Assembly: GCA_021014325.1 (NCBI GenBank)
Contig: CM037457.1
Span: 5,128,721 to 5,192,720, forward strand
Reading direction: 5' to 3'
DNA from: Plazaster borealis
Taxonomy: Eukaryota > Echinodermata > Asteroidea > Forcipulatida > Labidiasteridae
Length of the DNA stretch: 64,000 nucleotides
Shown here: one piece after another, positions 20,821 to 32,014 of the stretch
Numbering within the stretch: position 1 is the first letter of the stretch
Layout of the letters: the number at the start of each line of letters is the position of its first letter
Position numbers and translations under genes: made by a program
Notes under the pieces: generated by a model
Told to the model about the DNA's origin: nothing
What the model saw: the letters and a program-made list of their open reading frames with translations, nothing else
The model's database searches: none

Positions 20821-21310
20821 GGCCAAGATGGTACATGTAAGTGGCGAAAATACCAAAGATAAGGGACTACTAGATGCTAAGTTGTAATGCGAGAGGTTTA
20901 TTAAGTTAAGGGGTTAAGAAAGTAAGGTAAATTGGTGAGATAGTAAGTTACTTGAAAGGGGCAATGATACATGAACATGTAATAAGGTAATGTGCTAGGT
21001 TACTAAGGTAAGGTGCTAAGATATTGCAATCAAATGCTAGGAAACTGAGGTAAGATATTAAGGTATTAAGTTTTAAAGTTCTAAGATCTTAAGTTAAAGG
21101 TCTAAGATACCAAGGTAAAGTGCCAAGATACAAAGGTAATGGCTTAGATACTAAGAAAGGAAATACAAAATGTAAGACTCTTGGGTGAGTGACAAAGATA
21201 CTAAAGACATGGGGCTATTAGATGCTAAGGTGTGATGAAGAGAGAGGTTTCTAAGTTAAGGGTCTAAGAAGAACTTGAGGCTAAGATGCATGTACCAAGG
21301 TAAAGTGCTA
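20821..21310 (+). repeat. Decayed flank of the 21-bp minisatellite
   Basis: Scattered ACTAAGGTAAGGTGCTA-like, GATACCAAGGTAAAGTG-like pieces at irregular spacing. Reads as an older, mutated part of the same array. Confidence 0.7.
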
Positions 21311-22074
21311 GGAAGTCAAGATGCAATTGTCGATGCCCAAGATGTTCCCAATTGTAGACTGTTGTTGTCAGAAGCGTATCCCAACTGAATTACATTTGGT
21401 GCATTTAAAAATATGTAATGTAGTTTGGGTGACAGTAACTAGCACTCCTCCAAGTTGGCCTGTGATTTCTCAGGATTTTGTCAGGATTTCAGAATTTTTT
21501 TCACTGACGTCAAGCAGTCAAAACCATCTTCAAAGACATGAACTTCCAATATAAAGTCCGCTTGTTGTGCCCAAGTCCCTTAAATATTCATTTGTGATGA
21601 TGAATATTAGAGCTATAAATCCGCTTGGTTGGGGGTTTAGGTTTAACATGTTTAGACCAAAAGGAGTCCGCAACCCAGTTTTCATTTCTACCCCTGGAGC
21701 GATTCAACGTAGTTTCCAATTTATTTTGATGATTCTCATCTCGCAGATATTACTCTGGTACAACTGCGTACAACATTCTACATTTGACTGTTAGCTTTTT
21801 TTATTGCCCTTCTAAATTGCTTCACTATATATGGCAGGTCGCTATCAGACAATTGCAAATGAACTGTTGATTTTGAGGTTGATTCATACATGGCACACTT
21901 TGTATTGTGCTGTTTTTCGAAATTGGAAGTCGTAAATTATTGTCGTAAATATTTCAGAAGGCATTACATGTGCGCTGTGTTAACTGTGGGAATGTGAATG
22001 TTGGTCGTTGTGCGGGCTGTAGTTAAAGGGAGGTACATTATTGTTGTTGTTGTTTTTTTGTTTTGTTTTTTAAA
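21311..22074. other. Single-copy sequence
   Basis: No repeat or gene recognised. Two frames of about 75 codons (21321-21554, 21567-21794) lack domain character. Confidence 0.4.
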
Positions 22075-22735
22075 TAATGTGGTTTTAATTGAAAATGATG
22101 AAAATTGGTCTATGTTTTGTCAGCGATGTGTTGCTTATTTCAATTGTTGAATTCGAAATAAGGAATGGTGATTTGAAAATCTTTGAATGTTACTTTTCTA
22201 TGTTTTGTCGGCGATGTGGTTATAATTGAAAACGATGAAAATTGGTCTTTGTGTAGTCAGCGATGGGGTTTTCATTGAAAACTATTAAAATTGGTCTATG
22301 TTTTTTCAGCGATATGGTTTTCATTGAAATTGATGAAAATTGGTCTATGATTTGTCAGCGATGGGGTTTTCATTGAAAACGATGAAAATTGGTCTATGTT
22401 TTGTAGGCGATGTGGTTTTAATTGAAAACGATGAAAATTTGTTCTTTGTTTTGTCGGCGATGGGGTTTTCATTGAAAACTATGAAAATTGGTCTATGTTT
22501 TGTCGGCAATGTGGTTTTAATTGAAAACGATGAAAATGTGTCTATGTTTTGTCAGCGATGTGGTTTTCATTGAAATCGATGAACAGTGGTCTTTGTTTTG
22601 TCAGCGATGTGGTTTTCATTGAAATCGATGAACAGTGGTCTATGTTTTGTCAGCGATGTGGTGCTTATTTCAATTGTTGAATTCGAAATAAGGAATGGTG
22701 ATTTGAAAATCTTTGAATGTTACTTTCTTGATTTT
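22075..22735 (+). repeat. Minisatellite, about 49-bp unit, with duplicated flank
   Basis: Units read GATGAAAATTGGTCTATGTT, TTGTCAGCGATGTGG and TTTTCATTGAAAAC. A 70-bp segment of different sequence (TTCAATTGTTGAATTCGAAA..) stands both inside the array at 22138-22198 and at its end at 22670-22733. A frame of about 78 codons (22340-22573) merely reads the units. Confidence 0.88.
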
Positions 22736-23215
22736 GCAGGCTATTTCAAACGCATTCTCTGGAGGAATAGTAGTACTAGTGTACAAATGTAGACTCTTAC
22801 ACTGACGTCACATTCAAATGCTGTCTGCCATGGTTTGCAAATTTTGGGAGTCAAACCACTTGTGAAGATATGGTTTGGTCAACCGCATACGTGGCGCCTA
22901 AAATGCACTAGGCATCTGACTCCCAAAATGGCACAACCAAGATCACAGGTGATGATGCTGGGTTGATTGGGTCAATGAACTTTATAGTCAGTAAGCTTTC
23001 ACACTGAAACTTATAACACCATTTTATGCCTGTGACTTAAACCATGCCACCCACAGCAATTGCCATGGTGCCTTGTGGTTTTTCCCCCCCTCACCAGAGG
23101 AAAATTGCTGCCCCCCTTCAAGAGCGAAGTTCAAGGACTGACATTTTGTGATTACCAACTCTGTACTTTGCCTTGATGCATTTTTAAGCAACGGGAATAT
23201 GTCATGGATACATAG
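22736..23215. other. Spacer with a weak inverted pair
   Basis: TTTTGGGAGTCAAACC (22842) and TGACTCCCAAAATGGC (22918) are inverted; element U at 33367 has similar motifs. C-rich tract at 23084-23090. Confidence 0.4.
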
Positions 23216-23283
23216 AAAACAAACCTGGTATTTCATCTTTGAGAGGGCAAGGCCATTTTCATTATGCAGAGGGGAAAGTTTTA
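23216..23283 (-). mobile_element. Element H, fragment
   Basis: CCTGGTATTTCATCTTTGAG, then AGGGCAAGGCCATTTTCATT: the right end of H in reverse, cut by SINE S1b. Confidence 0.65.
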
Positions 23284-23705
23284 AATAATAATAATACACA
23301 ACATTTATTAGGCGCTTAATACGGATGTTTCTAAGCGCACAATTGTCTGACTACAAATTTTTTCCTGCAAGGTATGTGGAGCTACGCTTCAAGTATGAGG
23401 CCTATTCATTTATAGCACCATTTCATGGTTTACAAGGTGCTGTGGCGCAATATATGCTGCTGATCAGACCAGGAACACCAGGGCGAACCCATTCTCTCTA
23501 CGATAAGTGCACTGGGTTCTTTTACGTGCATTACACAACACACGGGACCAACGACTTTACGTCCCATCCGAAGGACGAAGCATGTGGTTAATTGTCTTGC
23601 TCAAGGACACAAGTGTCACGACTTGGATTCGAACCCACACTCTGCTGATCAGAAACACCAGAGCTTGAGTTCGGTGTTCTTATCCGCTCGGCCACGACAC
23701 GCCAC
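23284..23705 (-). mobile_element. tRNA-derived SINE S1, full copy b
   Basis: Reverse-oriented: (ATA)n tail at 23285, body (AGTGCACTGGGTTCTTTTAC at about 23505), tRNA-like head with GGATTCGAACCCACA and CGCTCGGCCACGACACGCC at the right. The tail is changed: ATTAGGCGCTTAATACGG in place of the usual GGATATGTGCGC mirror. Confidence 0.88.
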
Positions 23706-23874
23706 AAGGGGCAGCAAGGGACACTCGCCCAATTCGCTGAAAATTGTTACCTCATACCTACATCTCATTGTACCCTCAGCACCTAACTTTCTTCAGAAAC
23801 TAGGCTGTTTGCTTTGTACAGTTGTACTTTCTACAGCTGTACTTTGCAATCTTAAAAATATACAATAAGAGTTT

Positions 23875-24425
23875 AGGCCAAGTAAAATAAACAACATGTT
23901 GCTCGTCCCTGCCCGATTGTGGACGCCGCATAATTTTTGGTTGTTATTTGTTATTACAACAAGACAAAAAGGTTTTTTTCAATCTATGAAATTACCAAAA
24001 AAATATTAGAGCCCTTACTCTATTTTCAAGTGTATCCTTCATTTTTATTGAGCAATTTCATCATCTGTCTTGCATCGTAGAGCAAGGACGTTTGCCTAAA
24101 AAAAATACTATTTCCACAACGCAATCGTGAGAAAATCTTCATTTTCAAAACCGTTCTTTGCCCTTCATTTTTGCATGCCTACACAGTTCTTTTTTTTTAA
24201 CCAGATCTTGCCAAAATTTGGCTTATGTTTTCTTCATCTTGAGGACAAACGGAAAATACTCATAAACCATAAAATCATCTTCAAATATGTTATGGCGGCC
24301 ATCTTAGACATAGTGGCCATCTTGGAAAAAATAATAAAAAATTGGCAAATAACAAATAAAAAGGACCTCCCTCTCCAACTTGTTAAAGTCCGGACGAGCA
24401 ACATGTTATTTATTTTACTTGGCCT
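23875..24425. mobile_element. TIR element M, non-autonomous
   Basis: About 550 bp bounded by inverted repeats of about 34 bp: AGGCCAAGTAAAATAAACAA..GTTGCTCGTCC at the left and the mirror at the right (GGACGAGCAACATG..). Interior AT-rich, with GGCGGCCATCTTAGACATAG and GTGGCCATCTTGG as a short direct repeat. A 110-codon frame (24127-24459) crosses the right TIR and is not a transposase. Confidence 0.75.
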
Positions 24426-25044
24426 TACAATTTCTCTTGATTATTTGTTGTCCTGGTAATCACCTTACTGTCAGAGTACCACTACGTATGTACATCTGTT
24501 AACAGTGGTTGTAATTTTACACATTTGTCATTTCAATTTACAAACATTGGAAGATTTATAACATCTGTTGCATGAATTTAAATATTATCAGGGGGGCATT
24601 GTACTTTCAAGCAAAGAATTTACATATCGAAACACGCAGACAAGCCGAACATGTATGACATTTCATTTTTTTTTTTTTTTTTTTTTTTTCTTTTCTGGTT
24701 TTAATAAAACTATAAATAAACCGTAAACCTGCAGGTACAACCATGTGTAAAAACTCTTTTCTGGGTTTTTATTGGCTCTGAAAGGAGCTGGCGTGGTCTC
24801 GACGTTTCGAACAGTATACTCTGTTCGTCGTCTGGTTTTGTTTGGGGGCTACTAATACAACTTGCAGTTTTTAGGCGGATGAAATAATAGTAGATAAGGG
24901 CGTTCAATCTCAGTTGCATTGAGTGTGGAAATGACCTTTGCTGAGTGTGTTTCAAAGACCAGTGTTCTGATGCAGAGTTAGGCTCTGTGTAGCCTTAGAG
25001 ATGTGATGTGGAATCTCTTACTGCCTAACTGCCTGCAGGAAATG
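24426..25044. other. Single-copy sequence with long T-run
   Basis: T-run at 24665-24690. A scrap resembling MITE B (TTTCAAAGACCAGTGTTCTG) is at 24948-24968. Nothing else recognised. Confidence 0.4.
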
Positions 25045-25990
25045 GTCTTAATCCTCCATAATCAACCAGTATGAGTTTATTTACATGTAGGATGCCTGCT
25101 GCATTGAACCTAAAAAATAAACTGATATATATGAAGGTTACCTACTGCCTCAATCTTCCAAAATCAACCAATTTGAGTTGACATATCATCCCTACTGCCT
25201 CAATCCCCCAAAATCAACCAATATGAGTTTATGTAGGATCCCTACTCCCTCAATCCTCCCAAATCAACAAATGTGAGTTTGTGTTGGATCCCTACTGCCT
25301 CAATTCTCCAAATTCAACCAGTGTGAGTTTATTTAGAATCCCTACTGCCTCAATCCTCCAAAATCAACCAGTGTGAGTTTATGTAGGATCCCTACTGCCT
25401 CAATCCTCCAAAATCAACCAATAAGAGTTTATGTAGGATCCCTACTGCCTCAATCCTCCAAAATCAACCAATATGAGTTTATGTAGGATGCCTAACTGCC
25501 TCAATCCTCCAAAATCAACCAGTGTGAGTTTGTGTTGGATCCCTACTGCCTCAATTCTCCAAATTCAACCAATATGGGTTTATTTAGGATCCCTACTGCC
25601 TCAATTCTCCAAATCAACCAATGTGAGTTTGTGTTGGATCCCTACTGCCTCAATCCTCCAAAATCAACCTATATGATTTTATGTAGGATCCCTACTGCCT
25701 CAATCCTTCAAAATCAACAAATATGAGTTGATGTAGGATCCCTACTGCATCAATTCAAAAAATAAATAAATATGAGTTGATGTAGGATCCCTACTGCCTC
25801 AATTCCCAAAATAAACAAATATGAGTTTATGTAGGATCCCTAATGCCTCAATCCCCAAAATAAACAAATATGAGTTTATGTAGGATCCCCAATCTCTAAA
25901 TTCAACAAATATGAGTTTATGTAGTATTCCTACTGCCTCATTAATTAGGGTCTTTACTGCCTCAATCTTTAAACAAAACCAACCGATATG
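25045..25990 (+). repeat. Minisatellite, 50-bp unit
   Basis: About 17 units, each with GGATCCCTACTGCCTCAATC, CTCCAAAATCAACCA and TATGAGTTTATGTA. Units are most alike in the middle (25330-25680) and decay to both ends, the normal picture for an array turned over from the centre. Confidence 0.92.
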
Positions 25991-26507
25991 AGTTTATGAT
26001 TGGTTGTATGGTGTGTGTCTGCTATAAATATCACAAATAAATGTATAGTCTATGATTGAATGTACTTTTCAAAAACTGATGTGTCATTCCCAGTGCCTTG
26101 AGTTTCCGAACCCTGGCGTATCTGCCATCAGCTTTGAGACTGACATCAAGTTAGACTCCACGGGGACGTCCTCTTGTTTGCAAAGAAATCTTCTACTTGT
26201 CAACTTGCTTTAATCGCACACCGCGCTTCAATATTCCTTTCGGCACGCCATCTTCAAAGGCAACATTACACGTTTCACTCCACAGTGCGTTGTTGTTTCT
26301 AGGAGGTTACTGACCGTATAGAGGCCTTTAGTATTTCTAGGATCATTGGGAAAAGAGTGGCTGGAGTTCATGGCGAGAAATTGAAAACTGATATCTGAGA
26401 AGAGGATCCAAGGTTATTTGCTTTTACAGATAACTCATACTTACCAGCTTGCAGATTGGAACTTGGGGAATCTTTGAATGAGTTTTATGCCAAGTATACA
26501 AACTGTC
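25991..26507. other. Single-copy block
   Basis: 26095-26340 is GC-richer than its neighbours and free of repeats. No gene recognised. Confidence 0.35.
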
Positions 26508-28060
26508 TCAGGCCTGGATTTATGCAACAGCAACTAATGTTAATGGCCTCTTGTTTCGAGCCTAGCAGAGTCTTTCTCAAAGGCCATGATTTACACAGAG
26601 GCCTTAGAGGCCATACATGCCATAGCCCCTGTTGCCCTAGTCTTGGCCTCTGTTGCCCTGGTCTAGGATATCTGTTGCCCTGGTCTTTTCCTCTCTTGTC
26701 CTGGTCTTGTCCTCTCTTGGCCTGGCCTATTATATCTGTTGCACTGGTCTTGGCCACTGTTACTGTTGCCCTGGTCTTGGCCTGTGTTGCCCTGGTCTAG
26801 ACCTGTGTTGCCCTGGTCTTGGCCTACGCATTGCCCTGGTCTTGGCCTGTGTTGCCCTGGTCTTGGCCTGTGTTGCCCTGGTCTTGGCCTGTGTTGCCCT
26901 GGTCTTGGCCTGTGTTGCCCTTGTCTTGGCCTGTGTTGCCCTGGTCTTGGCCTGTGTTGCCCTGGTCTTTGCCTGCGTTGCCCTGATCTTTGCCTGTGTT
27001 GCCCTGGTCTTGGCCTGTGTTGCCCTGGTCTTGGCCTGTTTTGCCCTGGTCTTGGCCTGTATTGCCCTGGTCTTGGCCTGTGTTGCCCTGGTCTTGGCCT
27101 GTGTTGCCCTGGTCTTTGCCTGCGTTGCCCTGATCTTTGCCTGCGTTGCCCTGATCTTTGCCTGTGTTGCCCTGGTCTTGGCCTGTGTTGCCCTGGTCTT
27201 GGCCTGTTTTGCCCTGGTCTTGGCCTGTGTTGCCCTGGTCTTGGCCTGTGTTGCCCTTGTCTTGGCCTGTGTTGCCCTGGTCTTGGCCTGTATTGCCCTG
27301 GTCTTGGCCTGTGTTGCCCTGGTGTTGGCCTGTGTTGCCCTGGTCTTGGCCTGTATTGCCCTGGTCTTGGCCTACGTGTTGCCCTGGTCTTGGCCTGTTT
27401 TGCCCTGGTCTTGGCCTGTGTTGCCCTTGTCTTGGCCTGTGTTGCCCTGGTCTTGGCCTGTGTTGCCCTGGTCTTGGCCTACGTGTTGCCCTGGTCTTGG
27501 CCTGTGTTGCCCTGGTCTTGGCCTGTGTTGCCCTGATCTTTGCCTGTGTTGCCCTTGTCTTGGCCTGTGTTGCCCTGGTCTTGGCCTGTGTTGCCCTGGC
27601 CTTGTCCTCTGTTGCCATGGTATTGGTTTCTGTTGCCATGGTCTTGGTTTCCGCTGCCCTGGTCTTGGCCTGTGTTGCCCTGGTCTTGGCCTGTGTTGCC
27701 CTGGTCTTGGCCTGTGTTGCCCTGGTCTTGGCCTACGTGTTGCCCTGGTCTTGGCCTGTTTTGCCCTGGTCTTGGCCTGTGTTGCCCTTGTCTTGGCCTG
27801 TGTTGCCCTGGTCTTGGCCTGTGTTGCCCTTGTCTTGGTCTGTGTTGCCCTGGTCTTGGCCTGTGTTGCCCTTGTCTTGGCCTACGTGTTGCCCTTGTCT
27901 TGGCCTACATGTTGCCCTGGTCTTGGCCTGTGTTGCCCTGGTCTCGGCCTGTGTTGTTCTGGTCTAGGCATCTGTTGCCCCTTTAAAATGTTCCCGTAAG
28001 CTTTTTTATTGTCAATAGACGTGACTGAAAAGCGGTAATAGCCTTGCCCTTCACCATGTT
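26508..28060 (+). mobile_element. Element H, copy 3, swollen by a tandem array
   Basis: H motifs stand on both sides of the array: TTACACAGAGGCCTTAGAGG and CCATAGCCCCTGTTGCCC on the left, TGTTGCCCCTTTAAAATG and GTTCCCGTAAGC on the right, then TAGCCTTGCCCTTCACC and GATGAAATTCCATGC. In a normal H the two sides are about 20 bp apart. Confidence 0.8.
26630..27985 (+). repeat. Minisatellite, 21-bp unit, grown inside element H
   Basis: About 64 units of a 21-bp repeat with core TTGCCCTGGTCTTGG and spacer CCTGTG. Some units carry a longer spacer with CCTACG, which shifts the frame. Because 21 is a multiple of three, open frames of up to 448 codons run through on both strands; their products would be 7-residue repeats. 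The unit equals the H motif TGTTGCCCCTGGTCTTGGCC. Unit-to-unit variants (TTTGCCTGCG, CTGATC) recur in blocks. Confidence 0.95.
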
Positions 28061-28260
28061 CACGGATGAAATTCCATGCTAGATAATTGCATTTCAGGAA
28101 ATCTTTTGCAAAACCACAGATGTGTGATTAAGGTTTTAATGCACAACTGGCTTGCTAGACTCGAACACATTTTTGATGTACATTTTTATGGATACATCTT
28201 TCTAGCATAATGTATGAACATGTAGATGTATGGTTAGATACTTTTTGTACATTATTATAC
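28061..28260. other. Spacer
   Basis: No gene or repeat recognised. Confidence 0.35.
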
Positions 28261-28860
28261 AAATAATGAATGTTTATGAGTGCAATGGTGCGAATATTTT
28301 CATGAGTTGAAAGATGGAATGTTCTTTTCAACGAGGCGGAGCCGAGTTGAATTGAACATTCCATCTTTCAACGAATGAAAATATTCGCACTATTGCACGA
28401 ATGAAAAACATTCATTATTTGTTTTATATAACATCCAAGTAGATCTTTGTCATTTTGATTGGAGGATACAACTTTCAAAACAAACAAAGCGTACAATATT
28501 TAATTGTGACATTAGACCATTGATCTCTATTATATTGAGATCAATGCATTAGACCCATTTCTTTTGGTTAGGCTCGTTTGGATTCATCAGTGACTAAGTG
28601 CGTTCTGTACTGCTATTTTGAGACATGCGGGCGCCCTGTGCCTTGCAGTACTGTACTGCTGCATTATCAAAGACACGCGCACGCAATGATGTGGTACGCT
28701 CCGTGCAATATAACAAATTGGATGGAACGAAAAATGCACGGTGAATGGAACGAAAAATGCACAGTGAATGACGTAGCGTGCAATGGTACGTTTATTTGCT
28801 ATCACGTGACGGACAATCCTCCAATCAAATGGCAAGGATCTGCTTGGGTGTTATATAAAA
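28261..28860. mobile_element. Foldback element N with a 70-nt-arm hairpin
   Basis: 28261-28331 and 28346-28420 are near-perfect inverted arms around the 14-base loop GAGGCGGAGCCGAG. Arm motifs: AAATAATGAATGTTTATGAG, GTGCGAATATTTTCATGAG, TTGAAAGATGGAATGTTC. Further out, AACATCCAAGTAGATC..GATTGGAGGA (28430-28468) is mirrored by TCCTCCAATCAAATGGCAAG..GGGTGTT (28816-28852). No protein. The class is not clear to me. Confidence 0.75.
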
Positions 28861-29100
28861 GAAAATATTTTAAGACTTAAACAGAACTCTGGGACTTTGA
28901 GAATAAATGCACCTTTCCGAAACAGCTGAAGATGATGGCATTTTAAGTGTGTACAACTTGACTGTACGGAAAAGTGCTCAAATTACTTAATTGAAAAAAA
29001 GTTCAAACAGGTATTTTTTAGATTGAAACAGACTTCAGAATTGTTAAGAGTAAACGCATTTTGCCGAAGCTTAAAAAGTAGTTTTTCACTGTTTCCCAGT
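28861..29100. other. Spacer
   Basis: No gene or repeat recognised. Confidence 0.35.
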
Positions 29101-29240
29101 GACTCTGAAGACCGATTGAGATTAAACATTCACAGGTTTGTTATTTTATGTATATGTTGGGTTACATACAAGTGCGGAACAACTGCGGATACTGGTCTTC
29201 AACAATTACTAGTGTTGTCCACATGCTTGAATACTAGACA
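29101..29240 (-). mobile_element. MITE family B, worn end
   Basis: TTCACAGGTTTGTTATTTTA, TGTATATGTTGGGTTACATA and CTGGTCTTCAACAATTACTA are the B left half in reverse. The other half is not recognisable. Confidence 0.6.
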
Positions 29241-30104
29241 GAACTGACTTTTTTTTTTATAATGCACCTTTCTAAAAAAAAACAATAATAATTTTGTTTT
29301 CCCGCATTAATTGTGTACAGCCTGCATACTGTGTGCCAATTAGACCCTCAATGCATATTCTAAAACTTTCATAACTTTCATAAAGACGTAACAAAACTTT
29401 GCCCGGCAGAAGGTTGTGAAGTAATTTGGGTAAAAAATTTAGTTTTGAGAAAACAGAGTTGGAAAGTTTGATCATATCTCAGACATTTGTCAGTCTTTGA
29501 AGGGAATTCCAATTCGGCTCGTGAATGAGAAATGCGTGACTTGCGATTAATTCTAGATTTTTTCTCTCTTCAGTTTTGCGTTAGTGTTAAAAAAACCAAC
29601 CAGCAGTTTTATTCTGTTCAGAGGAATTGTTGTGCTTAGCAGAAGGTCAGATGATCCTTGCATCCTTCAACCGAGCACCCGGCAAAATATTGTCAGATTG
29701 AAACAAAATTCAGAATATTTTAGAATAAATGTACTTTTCTGAAACATCAAAAATCGAGGGACCTTCGTGTGTTTGTTAATAAACGAAATCGGTAGACGTT
29801 AGATGAATTATAGTGCATTTTGTCCAAAGTTCTGGCAGATTTGAGCGATCAGATTGAGAATCGTGTTGACAGGGCGTGACAAGTTGTAATAACATTCTGA
29901 CAGACGCTAGACTGACAGATTAGATGGAGAGGTCAGGGGTCAAGGGTGTCATTTTGAAGTAGATACTTAAATAAAGCTTCATTGTGGAAAAGCAACAAAG
30001 ATTTGTGGAGTACCGTACTGTCGTTTTCTTGTGGTAAATTTCTGTGCTTCAGTGAACATATTCCAGAGGCTTTTGACATAATTTTTTTTTTGTTAAGTGG
30101 AAAT
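29241..30104. other. Single-copy sequence
   Basis: No repeat or gene recognised. Two short frames (29272-29475, 29933-30127) lack domain character. Confidence 0.4.
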
Positions 30105-30195
30105 AATAGTTGGTAGCGCGCCAGCACGTTAATCCGGAGGTCGTTGGTTCAAATCCCGCTCCAGTCAACTTTTCTGTGTTCAACCCCAAATCAAG
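30105..30195 (+). repeat. tRNA-Asn-like unit S5, copy a
   Basis: TTGGTAGCGCGCCAGCACG, ATCCGGAGGTCGTTGG and GGTTCAAATCCCGCTCC, followed by the usual trailer TTCTGTGTTCAACCCCAAAT. The acceptor 5' strand and D-stem are missing, so it is not a working tRNA. Confidence 0.75.
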
Positions 30196-30389
30196 TAAAA
30201 ATAACATAATATACATGTACGTTAGTAGAAAACTAACTGACTGCTACACTTGTATACCTGTTTTGTTGTATTGTCATTTAGCCTTCCAGAAAGACTCTGC
30301 AGGGTCGAAAGATGTTTTTTTCCCCAGAAGACGGTTGTAGAAGTCACAGTAGCTGATGTCGCTTGATTCTCACATTGCCTATCATTATT

Positions 30390-30645
30390 GGGTGGCATGG
30401 TTGGCTAGTAAAGCACTCGCCTCTCACCACTGTGGCTCAGGTTCGATTCCTGGCTGGGGCAGTTTATGTGAGTAGAGTTGTGTGTTGGTTCGCTCCTTGC
30501 CACAAGGATTTTTCTCCAGAGGTTAATCAGGTTTTCCTTCCTGATGGATAAAAACGTCAGCCGTCTGGCTGCCTTGCAATAAATTGAGAACAGTCCAAAG
30601 TTGTTCCGGGCGATTCAAAAACGTCTGCCGTAAGTCTGTCCAAAC
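30390..30645 (+). mobile_element. tRNA-derived SINE S6
   Basis: Head with A-box-like TGGTTGGCTAGTAAAGC and B box GGTTCGATTCCTGGC. Body: TGTTGGTTCGCTCCTTGCCA, TTTTTCTCCAGAGG, GGTTTTCCTTCCTGATGG. This tRNA-then-TTTTCTCC layout is widespread among SINEs of marine invertebrates. No clear tail or target duplication. Confidence 0.7.
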
Positions 30646-30684
30646 AAAAATTTGCATTTAAACACATCATCCGACATAACAATC

Positions 30685-31097
30685 ATACTGAGTTCTTATA
30701 TAGCGCTTTATCACACCAGATGGGCTTATCAAAGCTATTTTTGACTTGCCTCAGTATTTTTTCCTGCAAGGTATGCATAGCTGTACATTTTTTTAAGTAT
30801 GAGACCTACATTGTATTCCTTTACTTAGCACCATGTAATGTTTTACAAGGTGCTGTGGCGCAATATGCTGCCAATCAAACTGGGGCGAACCCCTTCTCTT
30901 TACGATAAGTGCACTGGGTTCTTTTACGTGCACTACACAACACACGGGACCTACGGCTTTACGTCCCATCAAAAATATGCAGCAATAATGGTTAAGTGTC
31001 TTGCTTAAGGACACAAGTGTTTAGACTGGGACTCGAACCCACACTCTGCTGATCAGAAACTCAGCAGCTTGAGTCCGGTCGGCCACGGCACGCCCCT
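30685..31097 (-). mobile_element. tRNA-derived SINE S1, copy c
   Basis: Reverse-oriented: TATATAGCGCTTTATCACAC tail without (ATT)n, body with GCGAACCCCTTCTCTTTACG and AGTGCACTGGGTTCTTTTAC, tRNA-like head with GGGACTCGAACCCACA. The D-arm is shortened (CGGTCGGCCACGGCACGCC). Confidence 0.85.
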
Positions 31098-31129
31098 AAC
31101 GACATGAAGTTGTTAAAGATTTTCACAAT

Positions 31130-31215
31130 GGAAACACCTTGCCCTCTCAAAGATGAAATTTCAGGCCAGGACATTCACAGGCCATGGCCTCCGTGGCCTC
31201 TGTGTAATGCCAGGC
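31130..31215. mobile_element. Element H, rearranged
   Basis: The right end of H in plus orientation (CTTGCCCTCTCAAAGATG, AAATTTCAGGCC) is followed directly by the left end in minus orientation (CCATGGCCTCCGTGGCCTCT, GTGTAATGCCAGGC). So the two ends face the same way as an inverted half-element; the middle is lost. Confidence 0.6.
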
Positions 31216-31700
31216 ATGGAACCATTATTTTGGGAATGACACTGTGAAGCGTCCAATAATTATTCATAATGGACTCCTATATTAAATTGTAGATGTGTGT
31301 TCCCCTAATCAAATGACAAAGATCTCTGCTTGTGGTATATAATCGATAATATTAAAGATGCATAACACAAATACATGCATTTTTTGTTATTTTTACACAG
31401 TTTATTTGTTAAAAATTGGCAGTTGGAGAATCATGCCGTTAATTTTGTTTCAACAATGATAATTTGTTTTGACCATTTTCACTTTTTACATATAAGATGT
31501 CTGTATATTGATGCTTATTCTTTCGGAAACACACAATGCTTGAATGATCCATGGAACAGTGATATAAACACATACATGTAAATACATATGTGTACATAAA
31601 GTGCCCAAATAGATCTAAGTTCTGATGACGTCATGCTGTGTTTACATTGTGCGCTTTTCTATGGAGCGTTGAGTCTGTAGTCCAGACCTGGATCCCATGG
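31216..31700. other. Spacer with one N-like end
   Basis: 31303-31343 (AATCAAATGACAAAGATCTC, then TGTGGTATATAA) matches the right end of element N. The rest is not recognised. Confidence 0.45.
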
Positions 31701-31985
31701 GCAGTCAGGTTGCCGTAGTGGTATCTTTCCTCGCCTTCCACCTCTAGGACACCGGTCTGAATCCCGCTGGGGGCACCACGTGGATTGGGTTTTCAGTCCC
31801 TACCTGATTGCGTGTGTTTTCTGTGGAATATTTCTCTGGGGTTTTCCTCACATATCTAAAGCTGAAATTCCTTCGTTGTCTTCTCTCCATGGTTTTCTTG
31901 GCTAGTACAGTGATTAAGTTTGCTTTCTGAGAGTCCTTGGCTTCACAACCAGAATTGATAAATGAAATGAAATGAAATAGAAAGC
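31700..31985 (+). mobile_element. tRNA-derived SINE S7, copy a
   Basis: Worn tRNA-like head (GGTTGCCGTAGTGG, GGTCTGAATCCCGC), body GATTGGGTTTTCAGTCCCTA, TGCGTGTGTTTTCTG, GGGGTTTTCCTCACAT. Ends in a (AAATG)n tail at 31965-31980. A second body is at 52978. Confidence 0.7.
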
Positions 31986-32014
31986 ATACATGTATGTCAA
32001 CAAATACCTGGACA

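Noticed and set aside
26653..27999. 448-codon open frame and several overlapping frames of about 270 codons on both strands
   Set aside because: They read a 21-bp minisatellite; period divisible by three keeps frames open on both strands. No domain other than the 7-residue repeat.
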